Positions 1-11,765 of a DNA stretch of 64,000 bases are shown piece after piece (positions within the stretch are counted from its first letter, which is position 1; each line of letters starts with the position of its first letter). Source of the DNA: Anniella stebbinsi (Eukaryota > Chordata > Lepidosauria > Squamata > Anniellidae); contig JARDYH010000003.1 of assembly GCA_029215795.1 (NCBI GenBank), forward strand, positions 94,644,609 to 94,708,608, read 5' to 3'. Both the position numbers and the translations under genes were made by a program. Below the pieces are notes generated by a model. It was given only the letters and a program-made list of their open reading frames with translations. It searched no databases and was not told the DNA's origin.

Positions 1-665
1 AGTATAAGGCAGCATTGCCCATACACACCAACTGGTGGGAAAGTTGGGTAGGAGGGCACTGCTGCAAACAGAGTCAGGCCCCACAACAATTCAAGATCCG
101 TTCAGACTTCTTTCTTTTTTTTTTGTTCTTCCCAGCCTCTGCTAGACAATGTTGGCAATGCCAGCATGCAGCCTTCCCTGCTTGTCTCTCACTGTCTCAG
201 GAAGCCAGAATCATGGGTGGCCTCCATGTGAACCCCTATCCAAGATGTCTGCTTCCCTGCTTGCTGTTTGGCTGGCAAAAGAGGATCGGTGCTGGTATGT
301 CTGCCCCAACTGAAATAGACTGGTCTTTGAAGTAAGGCCTCCATCAGCCAACAAATTACTCACTTATGGCGATGCCCAACGGACATCTGTAAAATATTTG
401 CATTGTCGTTATTGGAATTCATTAACTGTGAAGGAACCTCTTGGTTTATCTTGACTCATTTGTGCTGTATCTGTTTTTCAGTTCCAGCATCCTTAAAGCT
501 TGTAATTCTGTCTCAAAATATGTTTCCTCCTCTTCTGGTGGGGGCCAGACATTTTGGCAAGTGTGCCACAAGTCCAAAGGCTGAGAGAATGCCAGCGTCA
601 TGTACACTGCAGTAAATATCCAGCTCTTGCCTTGGGGGGGGTGTGTTTCGCCAAACTACTGAGCT
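1..665. other. Unclassified sequence, no gene seen
   Basis: No exon, RNA gene or recognisable repeat was found. Open frames on the + strand (up to about 106 codons) have no domain, no signal peptide and no homolog I recognise. It ends at the target duplication of the family A element. Confidence 0.5.
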
Positions 666-985
666 TAAGCTGACCAGATAAAATCCAGGTCAGGGCTCAT
701 GTCACTTTAACAGTTGTAGAGAAAAGGGAATTTCAGCCAGTGTCATTTGTATGCTATTAGTTCCTGGTGATATTCCCTCTTCATCACAACAGTTAAAGTT
801 GCAGGGACCCTGCCTTCTTTTGTATCTGGTCACTCTAGTATAGTGTCTGCAACTTTAACATTTGTGATGAAGAGGGAATATCATCAGGCACTAATTGCAT
901 ACAAATGACACTGGCTGAAATTCCCTTTTCTCTACAACGGTTAAAGTGACATGAGCCCTGACCTGGATTTTATCTGGTCAGCTTA
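666..985. mobile_element. Family A palindromic hAT-like MITE, full length
   Basis: A 320-bp element starting TAAGCTGACCAGATAAAATC and ending with the inverse. It is flanked by a perfect 8-bp direct repeat ACTGAGCT (658-665 and 986-993). Eight-bp target duplications and short terminal inverted repeats are typical of the hAT superfamily. The two halves are near reverse complements over about 150 bp, so the element can fold into one long hairpin. It has no ORF and must have depended on a transposase encoded elsewhere. The superfamily call is inference from duplication length and termini. Confidence 0.85.
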
Positions 986-993
986 ACTGAGCT

Positions 994-2354
994 GGAGAAG
1001 CAGCAGTGAGGCAGCATAGAACACACAGGCAGGAATGTAGACCGAACTCTATGCCTTACCTGTGGGTCCTCCGCCTTGTCTAGCAATATCACAAACTATA
1101 CCGTAGCTAAGCCTGTGCTTAATTCTTAAAAGCAAAGCGTATGCCACATATATGCCATAGCTGGAGCAGTGAGTGGTTAGAAGCAACTTAAAATTAATTG
1201 CTTGCTGATGTTGTACATTTGTCATCCCTGGCTCTCGATGCATGATAATTAAGCATGGTTGTTGAATTTTCTCTTGCCACACCTTGCGAATGATAGTTCC
1301 CCACAGAAATAATGGACTGGGCATATAGAGTTTTTGACTAATGCATCCAGGGCTCTTCTGTGTTTTGTCTGAAATGCCTGCCTCACTTTCATCTTCCAAG
1401 TGGAATACTCCTCAGCATAATCATTGCCAGTAAAAATTCCAAGAGCTCTTAAAGGGCAGAAAGAAAAAAGAAAGCAGATACAAAATATTTAAACTATGAC
1501 TCAGGTTAACAGCACAATTGCCAAGGTTTTTCTATCACTAAAGCTTCATTTGTATCAAATACCATCTTGGTTTTCCCTAGAGTGCTTACAGGAAGGAATA
1601 TGTTTTCAAAAGCACAATCAGAAAACTAATTCACATCCAGTGTTGGCTCTGTCAGAGTGTGTATGTATATATGATCTTCTAAAGGCCTAGTCTACAGTCA
1701 AGAATCATTGCTAAAGGCTTGCGCATGTCCCGCTCAGTGCTGAATTGTGGAATTCATGCTTCTCAACTCTAGGGACCAGGTGGGCCCTGCAAAAAGGAAG
1801 GGTGCCTCCTCCTACATTTCCTGCCGCCCCCCCCCATCTTTTGAGTTATCAGAGCTGGTTTTGTCTGGATCCGTCATTATTTGGGCCAAGAATGTGGAGC
1901 AGAGATAGGCAACTTAGTGCTCACCAGATGTTTTAGACTATCTTACCCCAGTGCTGTGGCTGCCATTGGTGGGCCACTCCCTTCCCCCACCATCAAAGAA
2001 GGCGAGTAATTCCAGACAATTCAGGTGTCTTTGCTCCACACCAATTTGAATCCAATTTCCTGATGGCTGACACAGGCATGGAAACACCATGTGGGCTCTT
2101 TCCACACAGTCTGGGATATTATAGTTCCCATGGCATGGTAGCCTGGACCTTTGTGAGGACTAATTTGAATCCCAAATCAGAGAAAGCCAGCCTCTGGAGT
2201 AGTTCTATGTTTATCAGCCATTTGGGATGAGATGACAGATGTATTTTCATACAAATGAGGGTATATGAGAAAGAAAACTACAACCAATGTGGGAATGGAA
2301 TGGAATGGTTTCTACTGGTATTCCTTTTGATATATAGCATGCCCTTGATTTGGC
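994..2354. other. Unclassified sequence with one hAT fragment
   Basis: Mostly unrecognised sequence. The 116-codon minus-strand frame at 1049-1399 has no recognisable domain. About 1898-1975 (GATAGGCAACTTAGTGCTCA onwards, then CCAGATGTTTTAGAC) resembles the end of a common reptile hAT repeat (family F here), truncated. Confidence 0.4.
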
Positions 2355-2362
2355 CTTTGAGG

Positions 2363-3113
2363 TAGGCTGACCAGTAGGGTGACCATATTTGAGAAACCAA
2401 AAAAGAGGACACCCAGTGTGGGCAGGGAGAGTGTGCTTTACAGGGCCTCCGGAAAGCACGTCATTTCCCCTGTCATGCTATTGGCAACTGCCATTAGCAT
2501 GGCCGTTGTGAATGACATGTTTTCCAAAGTCCCCAGAAAGCACGCTTTTCCCTCCTCCACTCCAATCGGGGCCTTAACGGCCCCGATTGGAGAGGAGAGG
2601 AAAGCATGTCATTCCTGCCCCCCCCACTGCTCCAATAGGGGCCTCCAGAAAGTGCATCATTCCCCTCTGTCACACTGAAAGTCTTAAAGGGGGAAGTGTG
2701 TCATTCCAGGACATTATAGAAAATTACAGAAAATCCCCCCTGACACCCATATAAGAACAAAAACCAGGACAAATCCGGGAAAATCCTGACAGTTGGTCAC
2801 CCTACTGACCAGATAAAATCCAGGTCAGGGCTCATGTAACTTTAACAGTGGTAGAGAAAAGGGAATTTCAGCCAGTGTCATTTGTATGCAATTAGTTCCT
2901 GGTGAAATCCCCTCTTCATCACAAAGGAGCATGCACTATACTAGAGTGACCATATACAAAAGAAGGCAGGGCCCCTGCAACTTTAACAGTTGTGATGAAG
3001 AGGGAATATCACCAGGGACTAATTGCATACAAATGACACTGGCTGAAATTCCCTTTTGTCTACAACTCTTAAAGTTACATGAGCCCTAACCTGGATTTTA
3101 TCTGGTCACCCTA
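2363..3113. mobile_element. Family A hAT-like MITE interrupted by another hAT element
   Basis: The termini are TAGGCTGACCAG and CTGGTCACCCTA, flanked by a perfect 8-bp duplication CTTTGAGG (2355-2362 and 3114-3121). Twelve bases into its left terminal repeat it is broken by a separate element (2375-2804). Removing that element and one 8-bp duplication leaves about 313 bp, the normal family A length. The interior shows the usual two palindromic halves. Confidence 0.88.
2375..2804. mobile_element. Second hAT-like MITE nested inside a family A copy
   Basis: A 430-bp element beginning TAGGGTGACCATATTTGAG and ending AGTTGGTCACCCTA. It is flanked by a perfect 8-bp duplication CTGACCAG (2367-2374 and 2805-2812) made from family A sequence. 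Near the centre is a 12-bp-arm perfect palindrome (CCAATCGGGGCC / GGCCCCGATTGG). The interior differs from family A, but the first 11 bases of the terminus are the same, which suggests related transposases. Confidence 0.88.
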
Positions 3114-3420
3114 CTTTGAGGCAGTTGGACCAAGGCTTTTCCTTTTTGCCTTTACAACAGTGTTTTGTTCCATTTTTGGGCTCAGAGACACAGATTGAAC
3201 CAGCACAGGTTTACAAAACAGGACTTGCTCCAGGCATAGCTAGAGACTTGAACAGATATGATTTTGTATATAACTTCTAGATGCTGTTGGAAATGTTGTA
3301 ATCTCATCTGCAAGTTACAGGGAGGGGACAGTGTTGCACGGCATGTTGGGCATAGCTAGCCCTAGGATCTCTATAGCCTGTGGCTTCCTGCTCCTCCCCT
3401 TTCCTTCCCATTCTTCTTGC

Positions 3421-3594
3421 TGACCCTGTTCAGATGACACACGAAGCCACTGTGGTTAAACATTCTGAGCTAAACACTATGGCATAGTGTGTCATGTGAA
3501 CCATTCATAACCATGGTTTAAACATGCTGACTAACCATTTGCTGCAAAGGGGTTAGTGGCCTAACCATGGCTTAGTGTGTTGTCTGAAAAGGCC
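3421..3594. mobile_element. Family C MITE
   Basis: An inverted-repeat element. The left end has CTGTTCAGATGACACACGAA and the right end reads GCTTAGTGTGTTGTCTGAAA. A second copy lies at 8213-8404 with the same order of internal motifs (GGTTAAACATT, CTAACC, TTTGCTGCAAA). It has no coding capacity. A reliable target duplication was not found, so boundaries are approximate. Confidence 0.65.
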
Positions 3595-5232
3595 TTCTCT
3601 CTTTGCCTTCGTCCATTATTGGGAGTACATGGGGTGCTTGCTCTCTCTCCTGTCTGTGTAATGGAACACAGAAAAATGGACATGAACAATCTCCTCCTGA
3701 AATTATATGCCGTGGCTACAATATATGTAGGATTACTTGTGAGTAAAGCTGTTTCTTCCCTTCCCTTAAGGAAGAGTGTGGTCTCTTTATTTTTAGCCTC
3801 CCATGCCACTCATTTTTTTGGTCTTTTACATTCCCTTTGCTAACTGCCTTTCTAACAAGAGATAGCAATACCACATAAACCCATCGGATACATGTCTGCA
3901 ATCTATCTCATTTTGTAGCTAGAAGTTGCCACTAGTCATTTTTACTCTAGAATAGATGTAGGAGCACAATCTGGATTGGGACCATATCATGGGGGGAGGG
4001 CCTTTTAAGATCCAGATTTGGCCACCTGTGCCTACTCTAAAGTAAAATAGCTACTGGATATTAATTTAAAGTAATGTTTGTTTTGGCCCTGAGTCTAAGA
4101 CTCTACCACTCTGTGGAAGAGGAGGGGCAGGCAGGGCTGCCTGGAAGGCATATGAGATGGCTAACAGGACAGCAGCTGATAATTTTGGAGCACACGTTTG
4201 GTAAGTAGAACCAAGGAAATGTGCGGAAAGGACTTTTACACCCCCATATTTTGGAAGCACCAGCTGCCATTTGGTTTCTGGGCATTGGTGTCCTTCAGGC
4301 TGGACTACACAGTCCATGCTTTTTGGGGGAGGGGGCTGGGGCTGCTTGGAAATGTTCTGTTCTGATAGTGCCATGTTACAGGATTTTTTTGGCCACATCA
4401 AGCAGTAAACAACTTGGCTGAGATCCAAGTAACTAATTTAAGGCAAGCCCAAGGGCTTACATGCACACACCCATGTTTTTTTTATGTGTGTCATCAAAGC
4501 ACCCTCCACCCAATCTAATTACAGTTACATGGTTGGAGAACTTAGAAAGGGCATATAAACAAGGGAGGTTACCTAAGCTGAGGACTTCCCCCAAAAGTTT
4601 AGTCATACAAGACCAAAGATTGCATAGACGAGAAGCTCTACAATTCTCTTAAAATGGGTATTTGGGGCTTTTGCACGCCGCTTACATGTTTGAGCTGTGA
4701 CTAACTTCCAGGATTATGTTAAAAAAAAAAAGAAGAGGAAAAAAGACTTGACTAAAAACAGACTAAAAGCAGAGCATTTTTTTTTTTTGCAGATTGCTTA
4801 GTGGTTTAAAAAAGAAAAGAAAAAGAGTTTCCTCTTATTTTATACATGGACCTACAAGGTCAGCCTGAACACTGATCATACAGCACCTCCTTAAACTTAT
4901 AGACCAAAGAAATTACTTTCAGAGAAATGTCACTTGACTTCTCAGATATCTAAGCATCATGAACTGGACAAATCTGCTGTAAGAGAAATGATACAGGTAT
5001 CTGTACCTTTTCCTGTGGCAGGAAAAGCAACTGGACAAAGCACTAGAAGAAAAAGGGGTAAAGATGGCGCACTCCCACAGACTTCTGTAGAAGATTGAAA
5101 GCTCCATGGCCAGATCTACGCCAAGCAGGATATAGCAGTATGAAAGCAGTATATAAAAGGCAGGAGCCACACCATGCAGGATATAGCAGTATATGGCATG
5201 TGTCAATGGGCCCCAACAGTTGTCAGTGCACT
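3595..5232. other. Unclassified sequence, no gene seen
   Basis: A/T-rich and simple-sequence patches (for example A-rich runs near 4720-4820), with no recognisable exon. Overlapping frames at 3577-3843 and 4066-4428 lack domains. Around 5100-5200 the motif GGATATAGCAGTATG occurs twice about 50 bp apart. Confidence 0.4.
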
Positions 5233-5650
5233 TCATAGAATCATAGAATAGTAGAGTTGGAAGGGGCCTATAAGGCCATCGAGTCCAACCCCCTGCATTC
5301 CTCAATGCAGGAATCTACCTTAAAGCATCCCTGACAGATGGTTGTCCAGCTGCCTCTTGAATGCCTCCAGTGTGGGAGAGCCCACCACCTCCCTAGGTCA
5401 TTGGTTCCATTGTCGTATAGCTCTAACAGTCAGGAATCTGATGTCCAGCCGGAATCTGGCTTCCTGTAACTTGAGCCCATCATTCCGTGTCCTGCACTCT
5501 GGGTTGATCGAAAAGAGATCCTGGCCCTCCTCTGTGTGACAACATTTCAAGTACTTGAAGAGTGCTATCATGTCTCCCCTCAATCTTCTCTTCTCCAGGC
5601 TAAACATGCCTAGTTCTCTCAATGTCTCCTCATAGGGCTTTGTTTCCAGA
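5233..5650 (-). mobile_element. CR1 LINE, 3' end of ORF2 and 3' UTR
   Basis: Read on the minus strand, this gives the C-terminus of CR1 ORF2 ([15 protein letters not shown], then a degraded tail including FRLDIRFLTVRAIRQWNQ). The 3' UTR ends GGTTGGACTCGATGGCC ... CTATGATTCTATGA, the standard CR1 terminus. CR1 is a non-LTR retrotransposon whose copies are usually 5'-truncated, as here. It is a dead fragment with no RT domain. Confidence 0.9.
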
Positions 5651-5749
5651 CTTCAATATGCTATAAAGCAATAGTATGGATCCTGCCTTCTATATACCGC
5701 TTTCATACCACTTTCCTGCTTAGTGTAAATCTGGCTCATGATGACCTTG

Positions 5750-5940
5750 CTGTTTTTTAAAAAAAATCTCACTGTTCTTCCAATGATCTCAGGGTGCTGA
5801 ACACGTTATTTTTCCCCTCAACTATTTTATCCTCACAATGCTTTGAGTAAGAGTATATTAGGTAACTGGTCACTCAGTGAACTTCATAGGATTTATAACC
5901 AGGTCAGTCCAAGTCTAACCACTGCACTGCACTCAATCTT
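5750..5940 (-). mobile_element. Degraded tRNA-derived SINE (same family as 47296-47525)
   Basis: Contains diverged blocks in the same order as the better copy at 47296: TTTTATCCTCACAATGC, CACTCAGTGAACTTCATAG and GTCTAACCACTGCACTGCA. The last block corresponds to the inverted tRNA-like head. Heavily mutated. Confidence 0.5.
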
Positions 5941-7771
5941 ATCCATTGTTGCATTTTGGGAAAAGTATCATATCCAGGCTGACCCTTATGTAAGTTAAGC
6001 CGGTAGATAGCTGGGTATAGTCAGTAATATCATAATGGATCATTGCCCCCCAAAACCAGCATTGTCAACATGAATTGTATTCGTTGCCATGTGAATTCAT
6101 CTGTTAATAATTCAATATTGAACTTATAGTACGATTGTTTACCAATTGTAAAATGCTTGGCTTTCAGTTTTGCCCTCTGTTTGGCCCAGGAAAAACATTA
6201 GGTTATTTATTAACCTTGATGGAATCATAGCCAAGTTGATCAACACATATCTGAATACTGGTTTAGCTCTTGTGTTGCATGAAGACAAATCTATTTTTCC
6301 CATGATGTCGTCCATGCATGAACAAAGGGTATCAAGTACCTCCAACGTATCTCATGCTTCCTATTCCCCCGTGCTTGAGAGTTAGTCACGGTTAGGTTCA
6401 GTCTTATTTTGAAATAACTCTTTAAAATCTTTATTGCTTTATTTAAATAGGCATGAAGAAATATTTTTGGGAAGATATCATAAAAACAAGAAAAACTCAT
6501 TTGAAAGCTTGAGTTCGTGTGCTAGGCATAGCCTGCCAAGCTATTCTACAGTTTTTTGAGGGAATGAGGAATTTCATGGCCATGGTTGTTCTTACTGTGA
6601 TTATTATTCATTTAAATGGAAAGAAGTGTAAACTGTTATTCCACTGGGAGTAAAATATCCTACGATCAAAAGCTCCATTTTGCTGAGTACTGTATTTATA
6701 GAGTCGCCAAATTAAATTTCATAAAAAGAAGGGTGAGCCATTCTGGGATTATGGAGTATGAAGGAAGTTTAAATGATGGAAAAAAATTCTCATGTCTAGC
6801 TCTGCCTCAAATTCAGCTTTCCCACAGGGATTTGAGACAAAAAAAATCTGAGCGCACCTGTTTAGGAGTGTGCTGAAGGAAACAAGTGAATGCACAATGA
6901 ACAGTGATGGTTTTCATAGATTTTCAGAGCACTGAGCTTGATAGTTTTCTCCAGGTAGAAATCAAGAGGACAGGACAGTTTAATCAGGAGAATGTTTAAG
7001 AGAATTTCTGCATGTCTCATGTGGGCAGTGGAATAGCTATTTTCCTTCTGATTGAGCATCCCCACATGAAGGGGAAATTGGGCTGCTGACCTGGGGCACT
7101 TGTGCTTCCTGCTTTTTGGTGTGATTATTATAGGTTGCATTACAGGGGCAGAGAGAGGCAACCACGTGGTTTGAATTAAATTGAATACTTCCCCTCTGAT
7201 CATTCAATGAGACTCCGCCATCTAGTGGCAAATGATCCCACATTTTTCAGGATGCTACCACTTTAAAAGCGTTTCTTTCATGGCAGAATTTCCCACGGGA
7301 GACGTCCTGATCGTTGGCAATGTCATGTTAAAGACCTGCCAATCATGAGCATACACTAAACCACTCATTTAGAGGAGCCCACTACCATTCAAAAGCCAGT
7401 TGGATCTATAGATCTCTTTGCCCGAGCAGAGCTGAAGTCCCTACCGCTGCAGTAGAATAGCTTGTTCAGGGGCTGCAAGCAGCTACATGGGGGAAATCAG
7501 TGACTTCCTCTTTGCAATCAAATTGTGTGCTGCTGCATGTAGATCTTTGGACCCAGGCCCATGTTTTAAAGTCCTTGCTCCTTGTAATTCAATTATTATT
7601 GCATTTACGGTTTTCATTTACCAATTAAAATGGCATTTTGCTCCATTGGCAATTTGTTTATCCACAAATGGATTATTCATTTTTCTGTTCTTTGAAGCTC
7701 TCAGAAATACACATCGACATTAAAGTTACATGTTCAGAGCCAAATTGCTTTGGCAGTGCCTGCCTTTCCAC
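5941..7771. other. Unclassified sequence, no gene seen
   Basis: A moderately A/T-rich stretch without clear repeats. Open frames of 60-113 codons on both strands show no domain. Non-repetitive by eye, so it may be ancestral unique sequence. Confidence 0.4.
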
Positions 7772-7955
7772 TAGGCTGACCAGGGCTCATGTCAGGGCTC
7801 ATGTCACTTTAACCATTGTAGAGAAAAGGGGATTTCAGCCAGTGTCATTTGTATGCAATTAGTTCCTGGTGAAATTCCCTCTTCATCACAACAGTTAAAG
7901 GTGCAGGGGCCCTGCCTTCTTTTGTATATGGTCACTCTAGTATAGGGTCAGCCTA
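7772..7955. mobile_element. Family A MITE, internally deleted
   Basis: Both ends are present (TAGGCTGACC and GGTCAGCCTA) with an 8-bp duplication matching at 7 of 8 bases (CTTTCCAC at 7764-7771, CTTTCCGC at 7956-7963). It is only 184 bp long: the left half runs to the mid-element motif CACTCTAGTATA and jumps directly to the right terminus, so most of the right half is missing. GGGCTCATGTCA is locally duplicated near the left end. Confidence 0.85.
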
Positions 7956-8212
7956 CTTTCCGCACTGCTCTAAGAGCTTCACTGGTGCTCTCAAACTCCT
8001 AGCAGGAACAGAGCAATTAGTGCTTCCCAATCCTAGGCCTGACTCTCTGCCACTACCATTTTCCTCACTGCTGCTGCCCCCTCTTTGCCTTGCTGGCAAA
8101 ATAAACACTAGAGGGAGGGCTGAATGCTAACAGTGCCATCTTTTACCATTTGTCTTTGATGCATCATCTCTTTCACTTCCTCAGCCCAGCAGTCATGTTT
8201 GTAAATCCGCAA

Positions 8213-8404
8213 TGACCCTGCTCAGATGACACACTAAGCTGTGGTGGTTAAGCATTTTGAGCTAAACGTTATGCCTTACCGTGTCACGTGAACCATTCCT
8301 AATCATAGTGGCTACATAACCACAGTTTAACCACACTTACTAACCCTTTGCTGCAAAAGGGTTAGCAGCCTAACCATGGTTTAGCGTGCTGTCGGAACAG
8401 GCCA
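8213..8404. mobile_element. Family C MITE, second copy
   Basis: Matches the copy at 3421-3594 along its length: TGACCCTGCTCAGATGACAC at the left, TTTGCTGCAAAAGGGTTAG inside, and a right end GGTTTAGCGTGCTGTC followed by GGAACAGGCC. Non-coding. Confidence 0.65.
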
Positions 8405-8718
8405 ATGGATTTATTGATCTAATAGTGGGTTGCTATACACGTCTGGTGGACTTCTTGGGCTTGCTGAGTCACAGGTTGTATCGGCTTGAACCAGATCATG
8501 TTGCCTGCCTGGGATAAGGTGGCCAGATGGTCTGCTCTCGTTTTAAACATCTGTCTGGAGGAATGTCTGGCGCTGAGCTTGCCTGGTAAAAATTCAGGAT
8601 TAGGGACTGGACACTGAGTGTCTGTGGCATTTCATTGGTTTTTGTTGTCAGTGGTGGTTCTGTTGGTGGCCACAGCAGGGGCAGGTAGCTGCTTGGCTGG
8701 CTCAGTGAGTGTGTTACC

Positions 8719-9031
8719 TAGGGTGACCATATGGAAAAGAAGGCAGGGCTCCTGTATCAGTAACAGTGGCATAGAAAAAGGAATTCAGCAGGTGTCATTT
8801 GTATGCATGCAGCACCTGGCGAAATTCCCTCTTCATCACAACAGTTAAAGCTGCAGGAGCCCTGCCTTCTTTTGTATTTGGTCACTCTAGCTATACTCCT
8901 GCAGCTTTAACTATTGTGATGAAGAGGGAATTTCATCAGGTGCTGCATGCATACACCTTGCTGAAATTTCCTTTTCTACGCAACTGTTAAAGATACAGGA
9001 GCCCTGTCCTCCGTTTCATATGGTCACCCTA
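8719..9031. mobile_element. Family A hAT-like MITE, full length
   Basis: Begins TAGGGTGACCATATGG and ends CATATGGTCACCCTA, 313 bp. It has two palindromic halves with internal motifs GTATGCATGCAGCACC and CTCTTCATCACAACAG. No clean target duplication remains. It belongs to the subfamily with GCATGCAGCACC rather than GCAATTAGTTCC in the loop. Confidence 0.8.
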
Positions 9032-10158
9032 CCTATTTTCTCCTTTAGCTGCATACAGAATCTGGGCTGGAGAGGGAGGAAGAGGAACAATAGGGGAGAG
9101 ACAGGATGAGCCCAAGCTAGCAGCAAGAGTCTCTCTTGACATGTGCTCACACAGGATAGCAAGGGGAACATATCTCATTTCTCTTAGGCATGCATCAGCA
9201 TGGCATCCCCTTCCTTGCTTGTAGAGTTAAAAAAAAAATAAGACACCTTAAACCCTGCTGCTTAACCAAAAGCCTTAACCAGCAGGGTTTCAGGTATCTT
9301 CTGAACAGGTCCATTGTCTCTTTATCCTAACTCAGCCCTCTCCTTCCCTGACTTCTTAATAACCGTCCCATCCTCCTCCTAACTGACTTTCTCCAACTGT
9401 CACTAACTCCACCCAGCATTGCATTCTGACCTCAGCTGTCAATCATTCCTCCATTCACTCTTCTATTACAAAGACATGCAGTATAACAAATATTCATAGA
9501 CCTATAGAGCAGTGCGCCATCTGTACTGGACAAATCAAGTGCATATTAACTGGGCTTTCAATTTAACTGCCACAGAAAACAAACAAACGAACAAACAACC
9601 AGCTACACCTGAGCAACATTTGCAGTAACTACGGTTGGTTGACGGGCTAATAAAGCTAACCAAGAAAAAGAGGAGGCAAGATGAAGGCCATTTGGGGGCA
9701 AATTAAGAATAAAGAACCATAAATGAGAGACCAGGGCCCATCAACAGTGAGCATTTGGACAGCAGACTGAGCAGCTGCACAAGTCACTTGATCAAACTTT
9801 TCAACATTTGAATTGCGAAAGCTTGATTATTAGTTCGATTGTATTAAGATTTCTTCACTTTCAGGATTGTATTTGCTCTTTTGTGTTAAATGGTATTGTC
9901 AGTAAGATGTTTTTTTTAAAAAAAAAAGAAAGAAAGAAAAGAAACTAAACTCTTCGCAGCTACGAATTGTATTTCTATTTAAATTCTAGTAGTCTAAATT
10001 TGCACCCATACATAGCTTGTGAGTTGCGTTGGTGGCTCACCAATACTGCAGGCCTGATGGATTGTGCACTCCTCCACTTAGGGTGGATTTGAGTGAAACA
10101 GCATGTGTAATGAAAGAGGAAGGCTGTGCGTAGGCATAGCTGTTATCTGCGAGAATTA
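9032..10158. other. Unclassified, holds a repeat shared with the Helitron interior
   Basis: No gene seen. About 9330-9480 shares a block with 58090-58215 inside the Helitron (CTGACTTTCTCCAACTG, then CATTCCTCCATTCAC). Around 9238-9310 is a small inverted repeat built on ACCCTGCTG / CAGCAGGGT. An A-rich patch lies at 9910-9950. Confidence 0.45.
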
Positions 10159-10513
10159 GGCCCCCTCCACAAGGATGCGCTTTTGCGCCCGGTTCGGGGA
10201 TTATGCGCATTTTCGCGGAGGCGCATTTACGCCTAATCCCTCTGCACGGGAGGCGGCGAGAAGCGGCGAAGCGCATTAAAAGATGCCCAAAAAGCACTTT
10301 ACAGGTAGTTAATGCGCATAATCGCTTGTTCACACAGCGAAAATGCGCTTTAACGGCCGGAGCAAAATAAAAGTCGCTATTTAACGCGCGTTCGAAAATG
10401 CGCATTATCGGGGAGATAACGCGCCTGTACGCCCGTTTTGCGCTCCGCTCGTGTGTAGGTAAAATTTATAATGAGCCTTCAAGGCTCATTAAACGTCTCG
10501 TGTGGAGGAGGCC
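10159..10513. mobile_element. PIF/Harbinger-like MITE
   Basis: A 355-bp element with terminal inverted repeats GGCCCCCTCCACAAGG and, from the other end, GGCCTCCTCCACACGA. It is flanked by the 3-bp duplication TTA (10156-10158 and 10514-10516); TWA targets are characteristic of PIF/Harbinger. The interior is strikingly CpG-rich for this window and repeats ATGCGC several times. A perfect palindrome, ATGAGCC TTCAA GGCTCAT, sits near the right end. The minus-strand frame across it is not a transposase. Confidence 0.72.
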
Positions 10514-10516
10514 TTA

Positions 10517-10941
10517 GCTTCGTGACAGATGTGTGTTTGAAGGCTGGATCTGAAGCCTAGTTTTAGAGTTTATATTACTGTGCTAATGGGAGTTTTCAAT
10601 CTCTGATTCATCTATGAGAAAAATCCACGAGTGTAGAAGAAAGCCTACCCTATATGCACAAAACCCACACCATAAGAGGAATTTCCTATTTGGTTGGCAT
10701 AGGCAAATATTCGGGCCTCAGCATGATATCTCTTGCCGTGGGGTTGGATTTCTCCCTCTGTTAGGATGGACATCCCGGCCTCTTTCTTTGGGCAGCCAAT
10801 AAAAGCCTGACCCCTGCTGCCTGACGTGGGGCACCCCATCTGCCTGGCCACACGGTTGCTTTGCTGTTTTGATGGGGCAGCCTATGAAAACCTGACCTCT
10901 GCCTGGAGGGCAGAAGCCATCTCTCTGACTTATTGGGGCTG

Positions 10942-10977
<36 letters not shown>

Positions 10978-11765
10978 TCCCTGCTTTTTGCTGGATGATT
11001 CAGTTAAGAGAAATACACACAAAACTTGAAGCTTTTTGCCGGGAGGGCACATCTGCTTGACCTGAATTTGCCCTCCTTTTCCTGAGGGCTTACAAGGAAG
11101 CTCATAAAATCTAGGTCCTTGGTGGACTTATTGAGGGTTGCAGAATTGCACTAAGGGAGCCATTGAATGAAAGGGGGGAATCCATCCTGATCAATGGCTC
11201 TTGACTTTACATGCCCCCGAAATGCTGTAAAACAGCATATATAATAGAATGATCCCTAGAGGAACTGGGGAAAGCCTTGGACATTTAGCATCATTGTTTA
11301 GAGCAGGGGTTTTTTCCTGTCTTAATATTACAAAATGAGAAACATATCCTAGGTTAAGCTACCTTTTATTCCCTCTCCTGTACTTAACATCCCAAGCTCA
11401 CATCTTATTCTGAAAAGTCACAGGCATCATAACTATTCCATCAGCTGCATAATTTTTTCCAGTGTTCCAAATGGTATCAATTTTCTTATCAGAGAAGAAC
11501 TGCCGGCTCCCTGACTTTCCTCTCTTACTTTCTCTCTGAATCATTATGCATGTAATCAAAGGTAAGGAAGTCTATGAACTTCCTTATTCATAGTGGAAAT
11601 GGTGTGTGTTTGTGTGTGGGGGGAAATCTTGCACATCTGCAGAACATGTGCCTGTTGGTCGTAGCTTGCTGAACGGGTTCCTTGTTCAGAGCAGATTTAA
11701 AGGCACAGGGAAGGGATATGGTATATTCCACCTAGGAAAGGAATGTGCAGCTTGTGCCATTGAGA
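10517..11765. other. Unclassified, with a (GT)n microsatellite
   Basis: A (GT)n tract lies at about 10941-10978, passing into CGCG. No gene or clear transposon was recognised in the rest. Confidence 0.4.

Noticed and set aside
10037..10405. 122-codon minus-strand frame
   Set aside because: Covers the Harbinger-like MITE; it has no transposase motif and ends at arbitrary points.
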